Origin: Sulfitobacter sp. M05
GTDB taxonomy: Bacteria > Pseudomonadota > Alphaproteobacteria > Rhodobacterales > Rhodobacteraceae
Reading direction: 5' to 3'
Assembly: GCF_029285175.1 (NCBI RefSeq)
Contig: NZ_JABEDH010000004.1
Coordinates: 62,001 to 126,000 of the forward strand
DNA: 64,000 nucleotides
In this document: positions 9,006 to 17,219 of the stretch, in pieces
How positions within the stretch are numbered: the stretch's first letter is position 1
Layout: each line of letters starts with the position of its first letter
Program-made: the position numbers and the translations under genes
Notes under the pieces: model-generated
Told to the model about the DNA's origin: nothing
What the model saw: only the letters and a program-made list of their open reading frames with translations
Database searches by the model: none

Positions 9006-10007
9006 TCACACCTTGTAATAGGCGCGGTACCAGTCAACGAATTGCTGGATACCTGTGGCGATGGGGGTGACCGGGCGCTGTCCGGTGAGCCGGTGCAGGA
9101 GGGTTGCATCTGCCCATGTCGACGGCACATCACCCGGCTGGATGTCATGATAGGTCTTGATCGCCTCGCGTCCGCAGGCGGTTTCGATTGCGGCAATGAA
9201 ATCAAGCAGTTTTACAGGGCTGTCATTGCCAATGTTTACCACGCGGAACGGGGCGTTGGGTGAAATACTGTCACCCTCAACGGGGCTCTCGGGGTCTGGC
9301 GCGGTCTCCGCAAGCGCGAGAATCGAGGCGACCAGATCGTCCACATAGGTGAAGTCACGTTGCATATTGCCGTGGTTATACACGTCGATGGGATCGCCGT
9401 TCAGGATCGCACGGGTGAATTTGAAATGTGCCATGTCCGGACGGCCCCAAGGGCCATAGACCGTAAAGAAACGGTACATTGTGGTCGGCAGATTATAGAG
9501 ATGGGCATAGCTGTGGGCGAGGTTTTCCGTGGCTTTCTTGGTCGCCGCATAAAAGGACATCTGTGTGTCGACTTTGTCGGTTTCGGCATAGGGCAGTTTG
9601 GTATTTGCCCCATAAACCGAAGAGCTGGAAGCCAGCAGCATATGTTTGGGCGGGAAAGTGCGCGCGGCCTCAAGCAGTTCGAAGGTGCCGATCAGGTTGG
9701 CCTCGACATAGGCGCGGGGCATCTGGATGGAATGGCGCACCCCCGCTTGCGCGGCAAGATGGATCACAATGTCGGGGCGGTGTTTTTCAAACAGGGTCAG
9801 CAGCACACCGGAGGATTCAATCTTGTCGTTGACGACTTGAAAATTCGGTCTTTCCAACAGCATTTCCTGCCGCCGGATTTTTAGTGTGACGTCATAGTAA
9901 TCCGACAGGCTGTCAATGCCGATCACACGCCAGCCGGCGTCCAGCAGGGCAAGCGATGTGAAGTAGCCGACAAAGCCGGAAGAGCCTGTCACAAGAGCGG
10001 TTTTCAC
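9006..10007 (-). CDS. NAD-dependent UDP-sugar epimerase (UDP-glucuronate 4-epimerase type)
   Basis: A 333-residue extended SDR epimerase. TGSSGFVGYF (residues 7-16) is the NAD-binding motif, HLAAQAGVRHS the active-site strand, and SFYAATKKATE holds the YxxxK pair; FFTVYGPWGRPDMA is typical of UDP-glucuronate 4-epimerases that make UDP-galacturonate for polysaccharides. The start is a GTG at 10007 overlapping the TGA of the dehalogenase gene, so it appears translationally coupled to it, which is an odd partnership. UDP-glucose dehydrogenase, which makes the presumed substrate UDP-glucuronate, is encoded 6 kb away at 15871-17037. Specificity is inferred from similarity to the GAE group; a related nucleotide-sugar epimerase is possible. 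Confidence 0.87.
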   Translation of the reverse strand: MKTALVTGSSGFVGYFTSLALLDAGWRVIGIDSLSDYYDVTLKIRRQEMLLERPNFQVVNDKIESSGVLLTLFEKHRPDIVIHLAAQAGVRHSIQMPRAYVEANLIGTFELLEAARTFPPKHMLLASSSSVYGANTKLPYAETDKVDTQMSFYAATKKATENLAHSYAHLYNLPTTMYRFFTVYGPWGRPDMAHFKFTRAILNGDPIDVYNHGNMQRDFTYVDDLVASILALAETAPDPESPVEGDSISPNAPFRVVNIGNDSPVKLLDFIAAIETACGREAIKTYHDIQPGDVPSTWADATLLHRLTGQRPVTPIATGIQQFVDWYRAYYKV

Positions 10008-13000
10008 AGATCAATCTCCAGAATTGTGTTTGGCGTCGCGGCGCGGGATTGGCACAGGATCATCGTGTCCTCGCGTTGCGCCGCGGACAGCACAAAGTCG
10101 CGGTGTTCGACCGCCCCCTTGATGACGCCACATTTGCAGACACCACAGATGCCGTCGCTGCATTTGAGGTCCACGGGCAGGCCGGCCGCAATCAGCGCAT
10201 CCGCGGCGGATTGATCCGCGGATACATCAATGTCGCGTCCCGATTTCAGGCGCAGCGTGAAGGGATGGTTCACATATTCTGGCAGATCAGGGGTTGAAAA
10301 ATACTCCAGATGCCGTTGCGCGTCGGGGATGTTTGAGGCGATTGCACTGTCCATGACGGACTGCATGTAGGTATCGGGACCGCAGGTGTAAACATGGCTG
10401 CCCTTTGGTAACGCAGACATGATCGCCAGCAGGTCCGCGCGGCTTCCTTCGTCAGACAGGTGCAGGTGGACGTGATCCGCCCAAGGCATCCCAGTCAAGA
10501 TGTCGCAAAAGGCGGCAGAGGCGCGGGTGCTTGCCGAATAATGCAGGTCAAAAGGCTTGCCAAGTGCGTGCAACCGGTGGGCAAAGGCCATCATCGGCGT
10601 AATCCCGATGCCGCCGCCCATCAACAACGAATGGGGGGCCTCCTCGAGCAGTTCGAAATGATTTACAGGCTTTGAGACAAAGACCCGCCGGTTGGCGGTA
10701 AAGACCCGGTGCAAAAGCGCAGAGCCGCCGCGCCCCTTGTCCTCGCGCAGCACCGCAATCTGGTATCTGGAGCGGTCTGCGGGATCGCCCAGCAGCGAAT
10801 AGGGCCGCAGGAATTCCGGGGCGACAACCAAATCGATATGTCCGCCTGCGGTCCATTCCGGCAAGGCCCCGCCTTGCGGATCGGTGAAGGTATAAAGAGT
10901 GACCCCGTCGCTTAGCTTTTCGATGCCAGACACCCGCAGATCAAGCACTGGCGCATCGCCAGAACCGGTATAAAGATGCAGGTGGTCTGTCGCACCGGCG
11001 GCGTTTTTAGCGCGGTGTTCGTCAGCGGTTAACAATGCAGCATGGGCTTTGATACCCGCCTCGCGGTTCATCGGATCAGGATAGGGCCAGGGGTGCGGTG
11101 CCAAGGGGGCAGGATAGACGGCCAGCGTCTGGTCTTCGAACTTCAGGTCCAGATCCCTTTGCAAGTCACGGGCATTGACCGGCGCGGCGGGCGCAGCAAA
11201 ACCTCCATTGGGTTTTACTTCGATGTCCCACCACCATTTCTTGACCGGGTTCAGCCCGCCGTTGCCCAGCACGTCGTCCAGTTTGGCCAAGGCCGGTGCG
11301 GCTTTGGGGATATGCATCGCCGCCCAGCGAAACGGCGCTTCGGCGAACAGCCCTTCAAGGTTCCAAGGACAGGTCTTCATGCAGCGGCCACACATGCCAC
11401 CACCCTGATTTGTGATCCGATAGGTGGCGCATTTCTGGCTGTCGGATTTCCAGATTTCATAGCCGTTAAACATCTTTTTCGGTCCGGCTGTGATTGCCCC
11501 AGAGGGGCATTCGCGGGCACATTTGTTGCAGCTTTCGCAGAACTTTTGCAGGCCAAAATCGACCGGCAAATCATGCGCGACGGGCATGGTCGTTGTGACA
11601 ACACCGGATTTCAGGCGCGGGCCAAGGAAAGGGTTCAGGATCACCTCGCCGATGCGGCTGACCTCGCCCAGACCAGACAGCAGTAAAAGCGGCGGTTGCA
11701 AAACGTCACCATCCATCACCGTATGGGATTTGGAGGCAAAACCGAGGTTGCGCATATGTTGTGCGATGATCCCGCCGATAATGGAAAACCGCAGATAGGC
11801 GCGCATACTTTGTGACACGCTGATCCAGTCATCGCCGGAGGAGCCGTCGGTGGTTTCGAACCCCTGATCGACAATCAGCGACAGGGCTTGATCATGGGGT
11901 GGGGTGATCGGGGTGCCAGTGGCGTCATGGCTGTACCATGTCCAATCCGGGCAGGCCGACAACCCCGCCGCATCACTGCCAAGGAAATAACTCGCAGCCT
12001 TGAGGTTGGTCGCGTTGCGGGCTGGATCATTTCCCGATTTTTCAGGTGAAACCGCTCCATCCTGCAACAGGATCAACGCCCCCAACAAACGCCGTTGCGC
12101 AGCAGCAGGGGCGGTTTTGACCACGTGATGCCCGCCCTTCATGGCGTCTTGGACCTTTGGTCCCATATCGCCAAACTGGCCACGGGCAAACAAATCGCTG
12201 CGTTTGGGCACGCGGGGCACATTGGGCGCGTCGATATATGTGGTCGGGTCACTGACCCGCTTGAGCGTTTCGAAAGGATGTGCGCCGTCAACGTAATTCC
12301 GTTTGGCATAAGGGTCGCTGGTGCCTGCCCGCAGCCCGCCATGGGTGCCAAGCTTCCACGGCAATCCGTTCAGGATACCGTTCGGCTGCTCGGCCAGAGG
12401 GGCCAAGGGCCGGTCAGGCGTTAATGCCATATCGGTGGTAACGACAGCCAAACCGAAACGGGTGCCAAGCCACGGGTTGCTGAGCGCGCCACCTTCCCAA
12501 ACCGCAAGGCCGCAGGCCAGCGCGCAGGTGCCAAGGTTTACATCTGAAGTGGTGGCAGAATGCACCCGGGCGTCAAAGCCCAGCTGGCGGATATAATCGG
12601 CAAGCACCGTTGCGTTTTCCGTGGCCCGCAGCGCGGCACGTTCGGCCTGCACATCCATGATCCAGTCTGTCCCGGGTTCGTCGGGCCGCGGATCGCGGCC
12701 ATAGGCGAACAGGATCACAACGGCGTGGCTGTGATCGGGCAAGGGCGGGACCGGCGTATTCGCCGCCTCGCGCAGGTTCGCCATGATCACATCCACACCC
12801 GCCGCAAGGGTTTTGGTCTGGCGGTTGCGTAGGTCCTCGGCCAGAGCATCGGTGCCCGCGCTTTGGCGTGGCTTAGCCAGACGGGCAGCATCGGGCAGGG
12901 TGCAGATGCCCATCATTGTGGCGTCGTTGTAATATCCAAAGGCCTTGATATGAGCGGCGCGTTCGGTGGCATCCTCGGGTATCTCCGCCCGCACAGGATT

Positions 13001-13207
13001 GGGTTTTCCGGCGCGCAGCACGTCCATCATTGCTTGATAGGGGGCCATCGCATTGGCGATACTTTGCGGCATTTCAGGGCGCTCGAAACGCAGATCGGCA
13101 AATGGAATATCGGGAAACGGCGTGCGCAAGCTATCAAGTCTGTGCAACTGCTCAAGCGGGTAGCCGCCCAGATGTAAAGGGCGGTTTTTGGAGGAGAAAA
13201 ACTTCAT
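10004..13207 (-). CDS. self-sufficient cobalamin-dependent reductive dehalogenase (RdhA-PDR fusion)
   Basis: A 1067-residue fusion. Residues about 1-545 match the catabolic RdhA type, a cobalamin-binding nitroreductase-like domain, with candidate catalytic Tyr425 (DWTWYSHD) and Lys493 (ASKSH) as counterparts of the Tyr/Lys pair of Nitratireductor NpRdhA. Two 4Fe-4S clusters follow: Cys557, 560, 563, 567 and Cys593, 606, 609, 613. From about 750 there is a phthalate-dioxygenase-reductase-like module: flavin motif RPYSL (801), nucleotide-binding MGGGIGITPMMAF (863), CGPDTYM (942) and a plant-type 2Fe-2S ferredoxin with Cys1016, 1021, 1024, 1052. There is no Tat signal, so the enzyme should be cytoplasmic and take electrons from NAD(P)H to remove halogens from organohalides such as halophenols. 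No cobalamin synthesis or RdhB gene is nearby. Only a weak GTTGGG precedes the ATG. Confidence 0.88.
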   Translation of the reverse strand: MKFFSSKNRPLHLGGYPLEQLHRLDSLRTPFPDIPFADLRFERPEMPQSIANAMAPYQAMMDVLRAGKPNPVRAEIPEDATERAAHIKAFGYYNDATMMGICTLPDAARLAKPRQSAGTDALAEDLRNRQTKTLAAGVDVIMANLREAANTPVPPLPDHSHAVVILFAYGRDPRPDEPGTDWIMDVQAERAALRATENATVLADYIRQLGFDARVHSATTSDVNLGTCALACGLAVWEGGALSNPWLGTRFGLAVVTTDMALTPDRPLAPLAEQPNGILNGLPWKLGTHGGLRAGTSDPYAKRNYVDGAHPFETLKRVSDPTTYIDAPNVPRVPKRSDLFARGQFGDMGPKVQDAMKGGHHVVKTAPAAAQRRLLGALILLQDGAVSPEKSGNDPARNATNLKAASYFLGSDAAGLSACPDWTWYSHDATGTPITPPHDQALSLIVDQGFETTDGSSGDDWISVSQSMRAYLRFSIIGGIIAQHMRNLGFASKSHTVMDGDVLQPPLLLLSGLGEVSRIGEVILNPFLGPRLKSGVVTTTMPVAHDLPVDFGLQKFCESCNKCARECPSGAITAGPKKMFNGYEIWKSDSQKCATYRITNQGGGMCGRCMKTCPWNLEGLFAEAPFRWAAMHIPKAAPALAKLDDVLGNGGLNPVKKWWWDIEVKPNGGFAAPAAPVNARDLQRDLDLKFEDQTLAVYPAPLAPHPWPYPDPMNREAGIKAHAALLTADEHRAKNAAGATDHLHLYTGSGDAPVLDLRVSGIEKLSDGVTLYTFTDPQGGALPEWTAGGHIDLVVAPEFLRPYSLLGDPADRSRYQIAVLREDKGRGGSALLHRVFTANRRVFVSKPVNHFELLEEAPHSLLMGGGIGITPMMAFAHRLHALGKPFDLHYSASTRASAAFCDILTGMPWADHVHLHLSDEGSRADLLAIMSALPKGSHVYTCGPDTYMQSVMDSAIASNIPDAQRHLEYFSTPDLPEYVNHPFTLRLKSGRDIDVSADQSAADALIAAGLPVDLKCSDGICGVCKCGVIKGAVEHRDFVLSAAQREDTMILCQSRAATPNTILEIDL

Positions 13208-13308
13208 CCCAACGGCCTGCCATATTGCGGGCGGAAAAACCAGAGTGGCGGGTGCTGGTCTGGGCAGGCAAACCTGTTATCAAGATGCCAACAATGAAAG
13301 GCCCCAGA

Positions 13309-14223
13309 ATGACAACCACCCACGAGGCAGACGAAGATACCCGCAACCGCGATATCAAGATTTACGTAAACGGTGACATCGTCCATCGCGATGCGGCCAA
13401 GGTTTCGGTTTATGACAGCGGTTTCATGCTGGGGGATGGTATTTGGGAAGGCATGCGACTGTACGATGGCGTATGGGCGTTTTTCGACGAACACATGGAC
13501 AGGTTCTTTAACTCCTGCAAGACGATTTCTCTGGATGTTGGGATGGACAAGGCAGGAATCGCAGAGGCAATGCGCCGAACGGCGGAGGCGAACGGGATGA
13601 CCAATGATGTGCATTGTCGTCTGATGTTGACCCGGGGTCTGAAGGACAAACCGTTCCAGCATCCACAACTTAGCACCTCGGGGCCCACCTTGGTGATCAT
13701 TATGGAGCATTCAAAGCCCGTCTACCGGTTGCAATCGGCAGGCATCAGGCTGGCGACGGTACCACAGGTGCGTGGCCTGCCAATGGCGCAAGACCCAAAG
13801 CTGAACTCGCATTCAAAACTGAACTGCATCATCGCCTGCCTGCAAGCAGAAGCGGCGGGGGCGGATGAGGGCCTGATGCTGGACCCGCATGGATTTGTGA
13901 ACACCACCAACGCCTGCAATTTTTTCATCGTGCGCCGGGGTGAGGTTTGGACCTCGACAGGGGATTACTGCATGAATGGGGTCACGCGGCAAAAGGTGAT
14001 TGATCTGTGCCGCGCCAACGGCATTCCAGTGTTTGAAAAGAACTTTTCGCTCTATGAAACCTACGGCGCAGACGAAGCGTTTCTGACGGGAACCTTCGGC
14101 GCACAGACGCCGGTGGCCGAGATCGACGGCAAGCTGATCGGCACCGGCGAGCGCCCTGTCACTGCGCGTATTCAGGCCTTGTACAAAGAACTGATCCGCG
14201 ACCATGTGGCGGCGCGGTCTTAG
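13309..14223 (+). CDS. class IV PLP-dependent aminotransferase
   Basis: A 304-residue fold-type IV transaminase (branched-chain or D-amino acid aminotransferase superfamily). The ATG at 13309 is chosen because AAAGG lies seven bases upstream and the family N-terminus (KIYVNGDIVHRD, DSGFMLGDGIWEGMRLY) follows; an ATG at 13294 is also in frame. The PLP lysine probably lies in the SHSKLNCIIAC segment. Where most family members have a Glu in a VTEGSSSN motif, this protein has GFVNTTNACNFF, so the reaction may be unusual. FLTGTFGAQTPVAEIDG near the end is the usual cofactor phosphate-binding region. It diverges from the dehalogenase gene (101-base gap). Its TAG stop lies on the boundary of the inserted MITE-like element. 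Confidence 0.85.
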   Translation: MTTTHEADEDTRNRDIKIYVNGDIVHRDAAKVSVYDSGFMLGDGIWEGMRLYDGVWAFFDEHMDRFFNSCKTISLDVGMDKAGIAEAMRRTAEANGMTNDVHCRLMLTRGLKDKPFQHPQLSTSGPTLVIIMEHSKPVYRLQSAGIRLATVPQVRGLPMAQDPKLNSHSKLNCIIACLQAEAAGADEGLMLDPHGFVNTTNACNFFIVRRGEVWTSTGDYCMNGVTRQKVIDLCRANGIPVFEKNFSLYETYGADEAFLTGTFGAQTPVAEIDGKLIGTGERPVTARIQALYKELIRDHVAARS

Positions 14224-14565
14224 GGTCAGGACCCATTAATCCTGTATCGTCAGTTTGCCCGATTTTTCGCTAACAAGGAACATCTGTGCAGGAATCCCCT
14301 CTCGGGACATTGCTGCGCAATGCCCTGTCGGGCAGTGGTGGTTCTATTTCAAATAGATGTAACGCCCCCTCTCGGGATCATCCTTTGGATGACCCTGCCG
14401 GGCAATGGGAAGCGGCAGAATCTGGCAAACCCGCAGGGCGGTAATTTCACTTCATTTCAGCGTCTTGGACCGCTTGCAAATAGAACCACTATTGACCGCG
14501 CGGCCCAAACCATTGAAATTTCGTGGAATTGCCGCTGACAGCACAGGATTAATGGGTCCTGACCC
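14223..14565. mobile_element. MITE-like non-autonomous element, 343 bp with perfect terminal inverted repeats
   Basis: The ends are perfect inverted repeats of 23 bases beginning GGGTCAGGACCCATTAATC, flanked on both sides by TA (14221-14222 and 14566-14567), which extends the visible match to 25 bases and looks like a TA target duplication. The interior has no convincing coding sequence. A TA duplication is typical of IS630/Tc1-like or some IS5-group transposases, none of which is in the window. The left TA plus the first G of the element form the TAG stop of the aminotransferase gene; without the element the flanking bases still read TAG, so the insertion was neutral for that gene. The element fills almost the whole 369-base gap before the glycerate kinase gene. 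Confidence 0.75.
14296..14404. repeat. two diverged hairpin units with compensating stems
   Basis: Two 39-base copies (14296-14334 and 14366-14404) share identical left arms (CCCCTCTCGGGA) and nearly identical right arms (CCCTGTCGGGCA and CCCTGCCGGGCA). The 15-base cores differ completely, yet each is a perfect 6-bp stem with a 3-base loop: CATTGC-TGC-GCAATG and TCATCC-TTT-GGATGA. The pattern suggests selection for structure rather than sequence. They lie inside the MITE-like element. Confidence 0.7.
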
Positions 14566-14592
14566 TAGGGGCAGGCCCCTGGCATCACCAGC

Positions 14593-15855
14593 TTAAGGTA
14601 AATCGCCAATCAGGATGGCGCGAAAATCGTTGACATTGGTGCCGGTGGGGCCTGTGACAAACAGATCGCGCGTGGCGAAAAAGGCTCCGTAGGCGTTGTT
14701 TTTCTGTAACTGGGTTTGCGGATCGGTGCCCGCGGCCCGCATCCGTGCGGCTGTTGTGCCATCGACAAAAGCGCCGGCATTGTCTTCCGATCCGTCGATC
14801 CCGTCCGTATCCGCCGCCAATGCGCTTATGTCCTCGACCTCCTCAAGGGCCAGCGCAAGCGCCAGCTGGAATTCGCTGTTGCGTCCGCCGCGTCCCTTGT
14901 GACGTAGGGTTACAGTGGTCTCGCCACCGGACAAAAGGACAACAGGTGCCGGGTGGGGAAACCCGCTTGCTGCGACCTGACGAGCGAGGGCAGCATGAAC
15001 CTGTGCCACATCGCGTGCCTCGCCCTCAATACGGTCCGACAGAACCCAAGCGTTAACGCCACGTGCCCGGGCGGCGGATGCCGCAGCCTCTAGCGAAATC
15101 GCCGCGGAGGCGATGATCTGTGTTTCATTACGTTTATCTACGGGGGGTAAACCACTGTCGGGCTGTGCTTTCAGATGGCGCGTTAACCGATCAGACAGGG
15201 CGATGCCGCGGGCGTCAATCATTGCTGCCACGTCACTTGGCCGGGGGCGATTCGAGACGGTCGGTCCCGAGGCAACCTCGCCCGGTGTGTCACCGGGCAC
15301 GTCAGACACAATCAGGGTGCAGACCCGCGCGGGCGCTGCAAGTTCGGCCAGACGCCCGCCATTAATCCCGCTGAAGCACTTGCGGATGTCGTTCATCACC
15401 GAGATCGGCGCACCGGAGGCCAGCAGCGCCTGATTCAAGTCTTGTAGATCAGACAGGCTCAGCCCCGCCGGCGGATCAGGCAGCAGTGACGAGCCACCAC
15501 CGCAGATCAGCGCCACCACCAGATCATCCGCGCCAAGCCCGCTCACAGCTGATTTTAATGCCTTTGCCGCCGCGAGGCCCGCCGCGTCAGGCACCGGATG
15601 GGCGGCCTCTAATACCTCTATTGTCTCGCAACGCGCACCATAGCCGTAGCGGGTCACAACCACCCCAGAGAACGGCCCGTTCCAAAGCGTTTCAAACGCT
15701 TGTGCCAGTTGTGCGGCCCCTTTGCCGGCCCCGATCACAACCGTTCGCCCCTTGGGCTGCTCCGGCAACCGGCCTTGCAATGCTTTGACCGGATCAGCCG
15801 CTGCAACCGCGCAGTCAAACAGATGGGTTAGAAAGGCGCGATTGCTGTTGTTCAT
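14593..15855 (-). CDS. glycerate 2-kinase (DUF4147/MOFRL family)
   Basis: A 420-residue protein of the GckA/TtuD family. Such enzymes phosphorylate D-glycerate to 2-phosphoglycerate, though older annotations call them hydroxypyruvate reductases. The N-terminal DUF4147 domain shows VVIGAGKGAAQLAQ (about residue 40), CGGGSSLLPDPPAGLSL and SDVPGDTPGEVASGPT; the C-terminal MOFRL domain carries LLSGGETTVTLRHKGRGGRN and DTDGIDGSEDNAGAFVD. It lies 15 bases downstream of the UDP-glucose dehydrogenase gene on the same strand. With the hydroxyacid dehydrogenase at 20247 it could form a glyoxylate/hydroxypyruvate to glycerate route, but the two are on opposite strands and separated by unrelated genes. 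Confidence 0.9.
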   Translation of the reverse strand: MNNSNRAFLTHLFDCAVAAADPVKALQGRLPEQPKGRTVVIGAGKGAAQLAQAFETLWNGPFSGVVVTRYGYGARCETIEVLEAAHPVPDAAGLAAAKALKSAVSGLGADDLVVALICGGGSSLLPDPPAGLSLSDLQDLNQALLASGAPISVMNDIRKCFSGINGGRLAELAAPARVCTLIVSDVPGDTPGEVASGPTVSNRPRPSDVAAMIDARGIALSDRLTRHLKAQPDSGLPPVDKRNETQIIASAAISLEAAASAARARGVNAWVLSDRIEGEARDVAQVHAALARQVAASGFPHPAPVVLLSGGETTVTLRHKGRGGRNSEFQLALALALEEVEDISALAADTDGIDGSEDNAGAFVDGTTAARMRAAGTDPQTQLQKNNAYGAFFATRDLFVTGPTGTNVNDFRAILIGDLP

Positions 15856-15870
15856 CGGTTTTCCTGTGGT

Positions 15871-17037
15871 TTAGCTGACCCCGAAAATATCGCGGGTGAA
15901 AACTTTGTCCTCGACGTCGCTCAGGTCATGTGAGGCGCGGTTGGCTACAATGACATCACAGGCCGCCTTAAAGGCCTCAAGATCGGTAACCACTTCGCAG
16001 CCCATGAACTTTTTCTTACCCAATGACGGCTCGTAGATCACCACCTTGATGCCGGCGTCACGGATGTCCCGAATGACCCCTTTCACCGATGTCTGACGGA
16101 AATTGTCAGAACCCGCTTTCATCACCAGCCGGTGAATGCCAACGGTCTGCGGGCCCATTTCGATCACTTTGGATGCGATGTATTCCTTGCGGGTCTTATT
16201 GGCCTGAACCACGGCCCGCATCAGGTTTTGCGGCACATCCGAAAAATTGGCCAGCAGTTGTTTTGTATCTTTGGGCAGACAGTACCCGCCATAGCCAAAA
16301 GACGGGTTGTTGTAATGCGTGCCGATGCGCGGATCGAGGCCGATGCCTTCGATGATCTGGCGGGCATTCATATCCGCACTCAGCGCGTAACTGTCCAGCT
16401 CGTTGAAAAACGCCACCCGCAGGGCGAGATAGGTATTGGCAAAAAGTTTGATGGATTCGGCTTCTTCCGGCCCGGTGAACAACATCGGAATATTGGTGGC
16501 CTGCGCGCCGTCTGCCATCAGCTGGGCAAACCCGTGTGCGGCAGGGGTGTCGGCCCCGACAACAATCCGCGAGGGGTTAAGGTTGTCATAAAGGGCCTGA
16601 CCTTCGCGCAGGAATTCGGGGCAGAAAAAGATATTCTCGGTGCCGATGGCCGCGCGAATGCGACGGACAAACCCGACGGGCACAGTGGATTTTACGATCA
16701 AGGTGGCATCGGGGTTGGCGCGATGTGCCATTGCCAGCACCTGTTCCACCGAAGAAGTGTCAAAAAAATCGGTCTTTGGGTCGTAGTCTGTCGGTGTTGC
16801 GACCAGCACATAATCCGCGTCAGCGCAGGCTGCTTCGGCATCTGTTGTGGCGCTCAGGTGCAAAGTGCGCTCGGCCAGCCATTCGGAGAGTTCTTTTTCC
16901 TCGATCGGTGAGGTGCGCGCATTGAGTATCGCGACGCGTTCTGCCGATACATCTACCGCGACTACGGTGTTGTGCTGTGCCAGCAGAACCGCATTGGAAA
17001 GCCCGACGTATCCGATACCAAATACTGCAATTTTCAT
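15871..17037 (-). CDS. ugd: UDP-glucose 6-dehydrogenase
   Basis: A 388-residue enzyme oxidising UDP-glucose to UDP-glucuronate with two NAD. The start at 17037 gives the canonical N-terminus MKIAVFGIGYVGLSNAVLLA with the Rossmann glycines; an in-frame GTG 45 bases upstream would add a 15-residue tail that does not look like the family. LVATPTDYD, STVPVGFVRRI, FCPEFLREG and the catalytic cysteine segment YGGYCLPKDTKQL are all present. Its product is the expected substrate of the epimerase at 9006-10007, so together they would supply UDP-galacturonate for surface polysaccharide, although no glycosyltransferase gene is in the window. Confidence 0.94.
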   Translation of the reverse strand: MKIAVFGIGYVGLSNAVLLAQHNTVVAVDVSAERVAILNARTSPIEEKELSEWLAERTLHLSATTDAEAACADADYVLVATPTDYDPKTDFFDTSSVEQVLAMAHRANPDATLIVKSTVPVGFVRRIRAAIGTENIFFCPEFLREGQALYDNLNPSRIVVGADTPAAHGFAQLMADGAQATNIPMLFTGPEEAESIKLFANTYLALRVAFFNELDSYALSADMNARQIIEGIGLDPRIGTHYNNPSFGYGGYCLPKDTKQLLANFSDVPQNLMRAVVQANKTRKEYIASKVIEMGPQTVGIHRLVMKAGSDNFRQTSVKGVIRDIRDAGIKVVIYEPSLGKKKFMGCEVVTDLEAFKAACDVIVANRASHDLSDVEDKVFTRDIFGVS

Positions 17038-17219
17038 GTGCTGCTCAGCCCTGTTGTTAGCCGCATTATCTGTCATATTCACGGCAGGCTGGCAATATCC
17101 GTGCCATGCGCATCATAAGAGGTGGTGCCATGCTGCCATGGCGGGGTGTTGCGGGTGGGAACTCCTGTAAGGGATGCCGCCTGCATTGCCGGTGAATGTG
17201 AGAGGTCGGGGAGGCCGTT

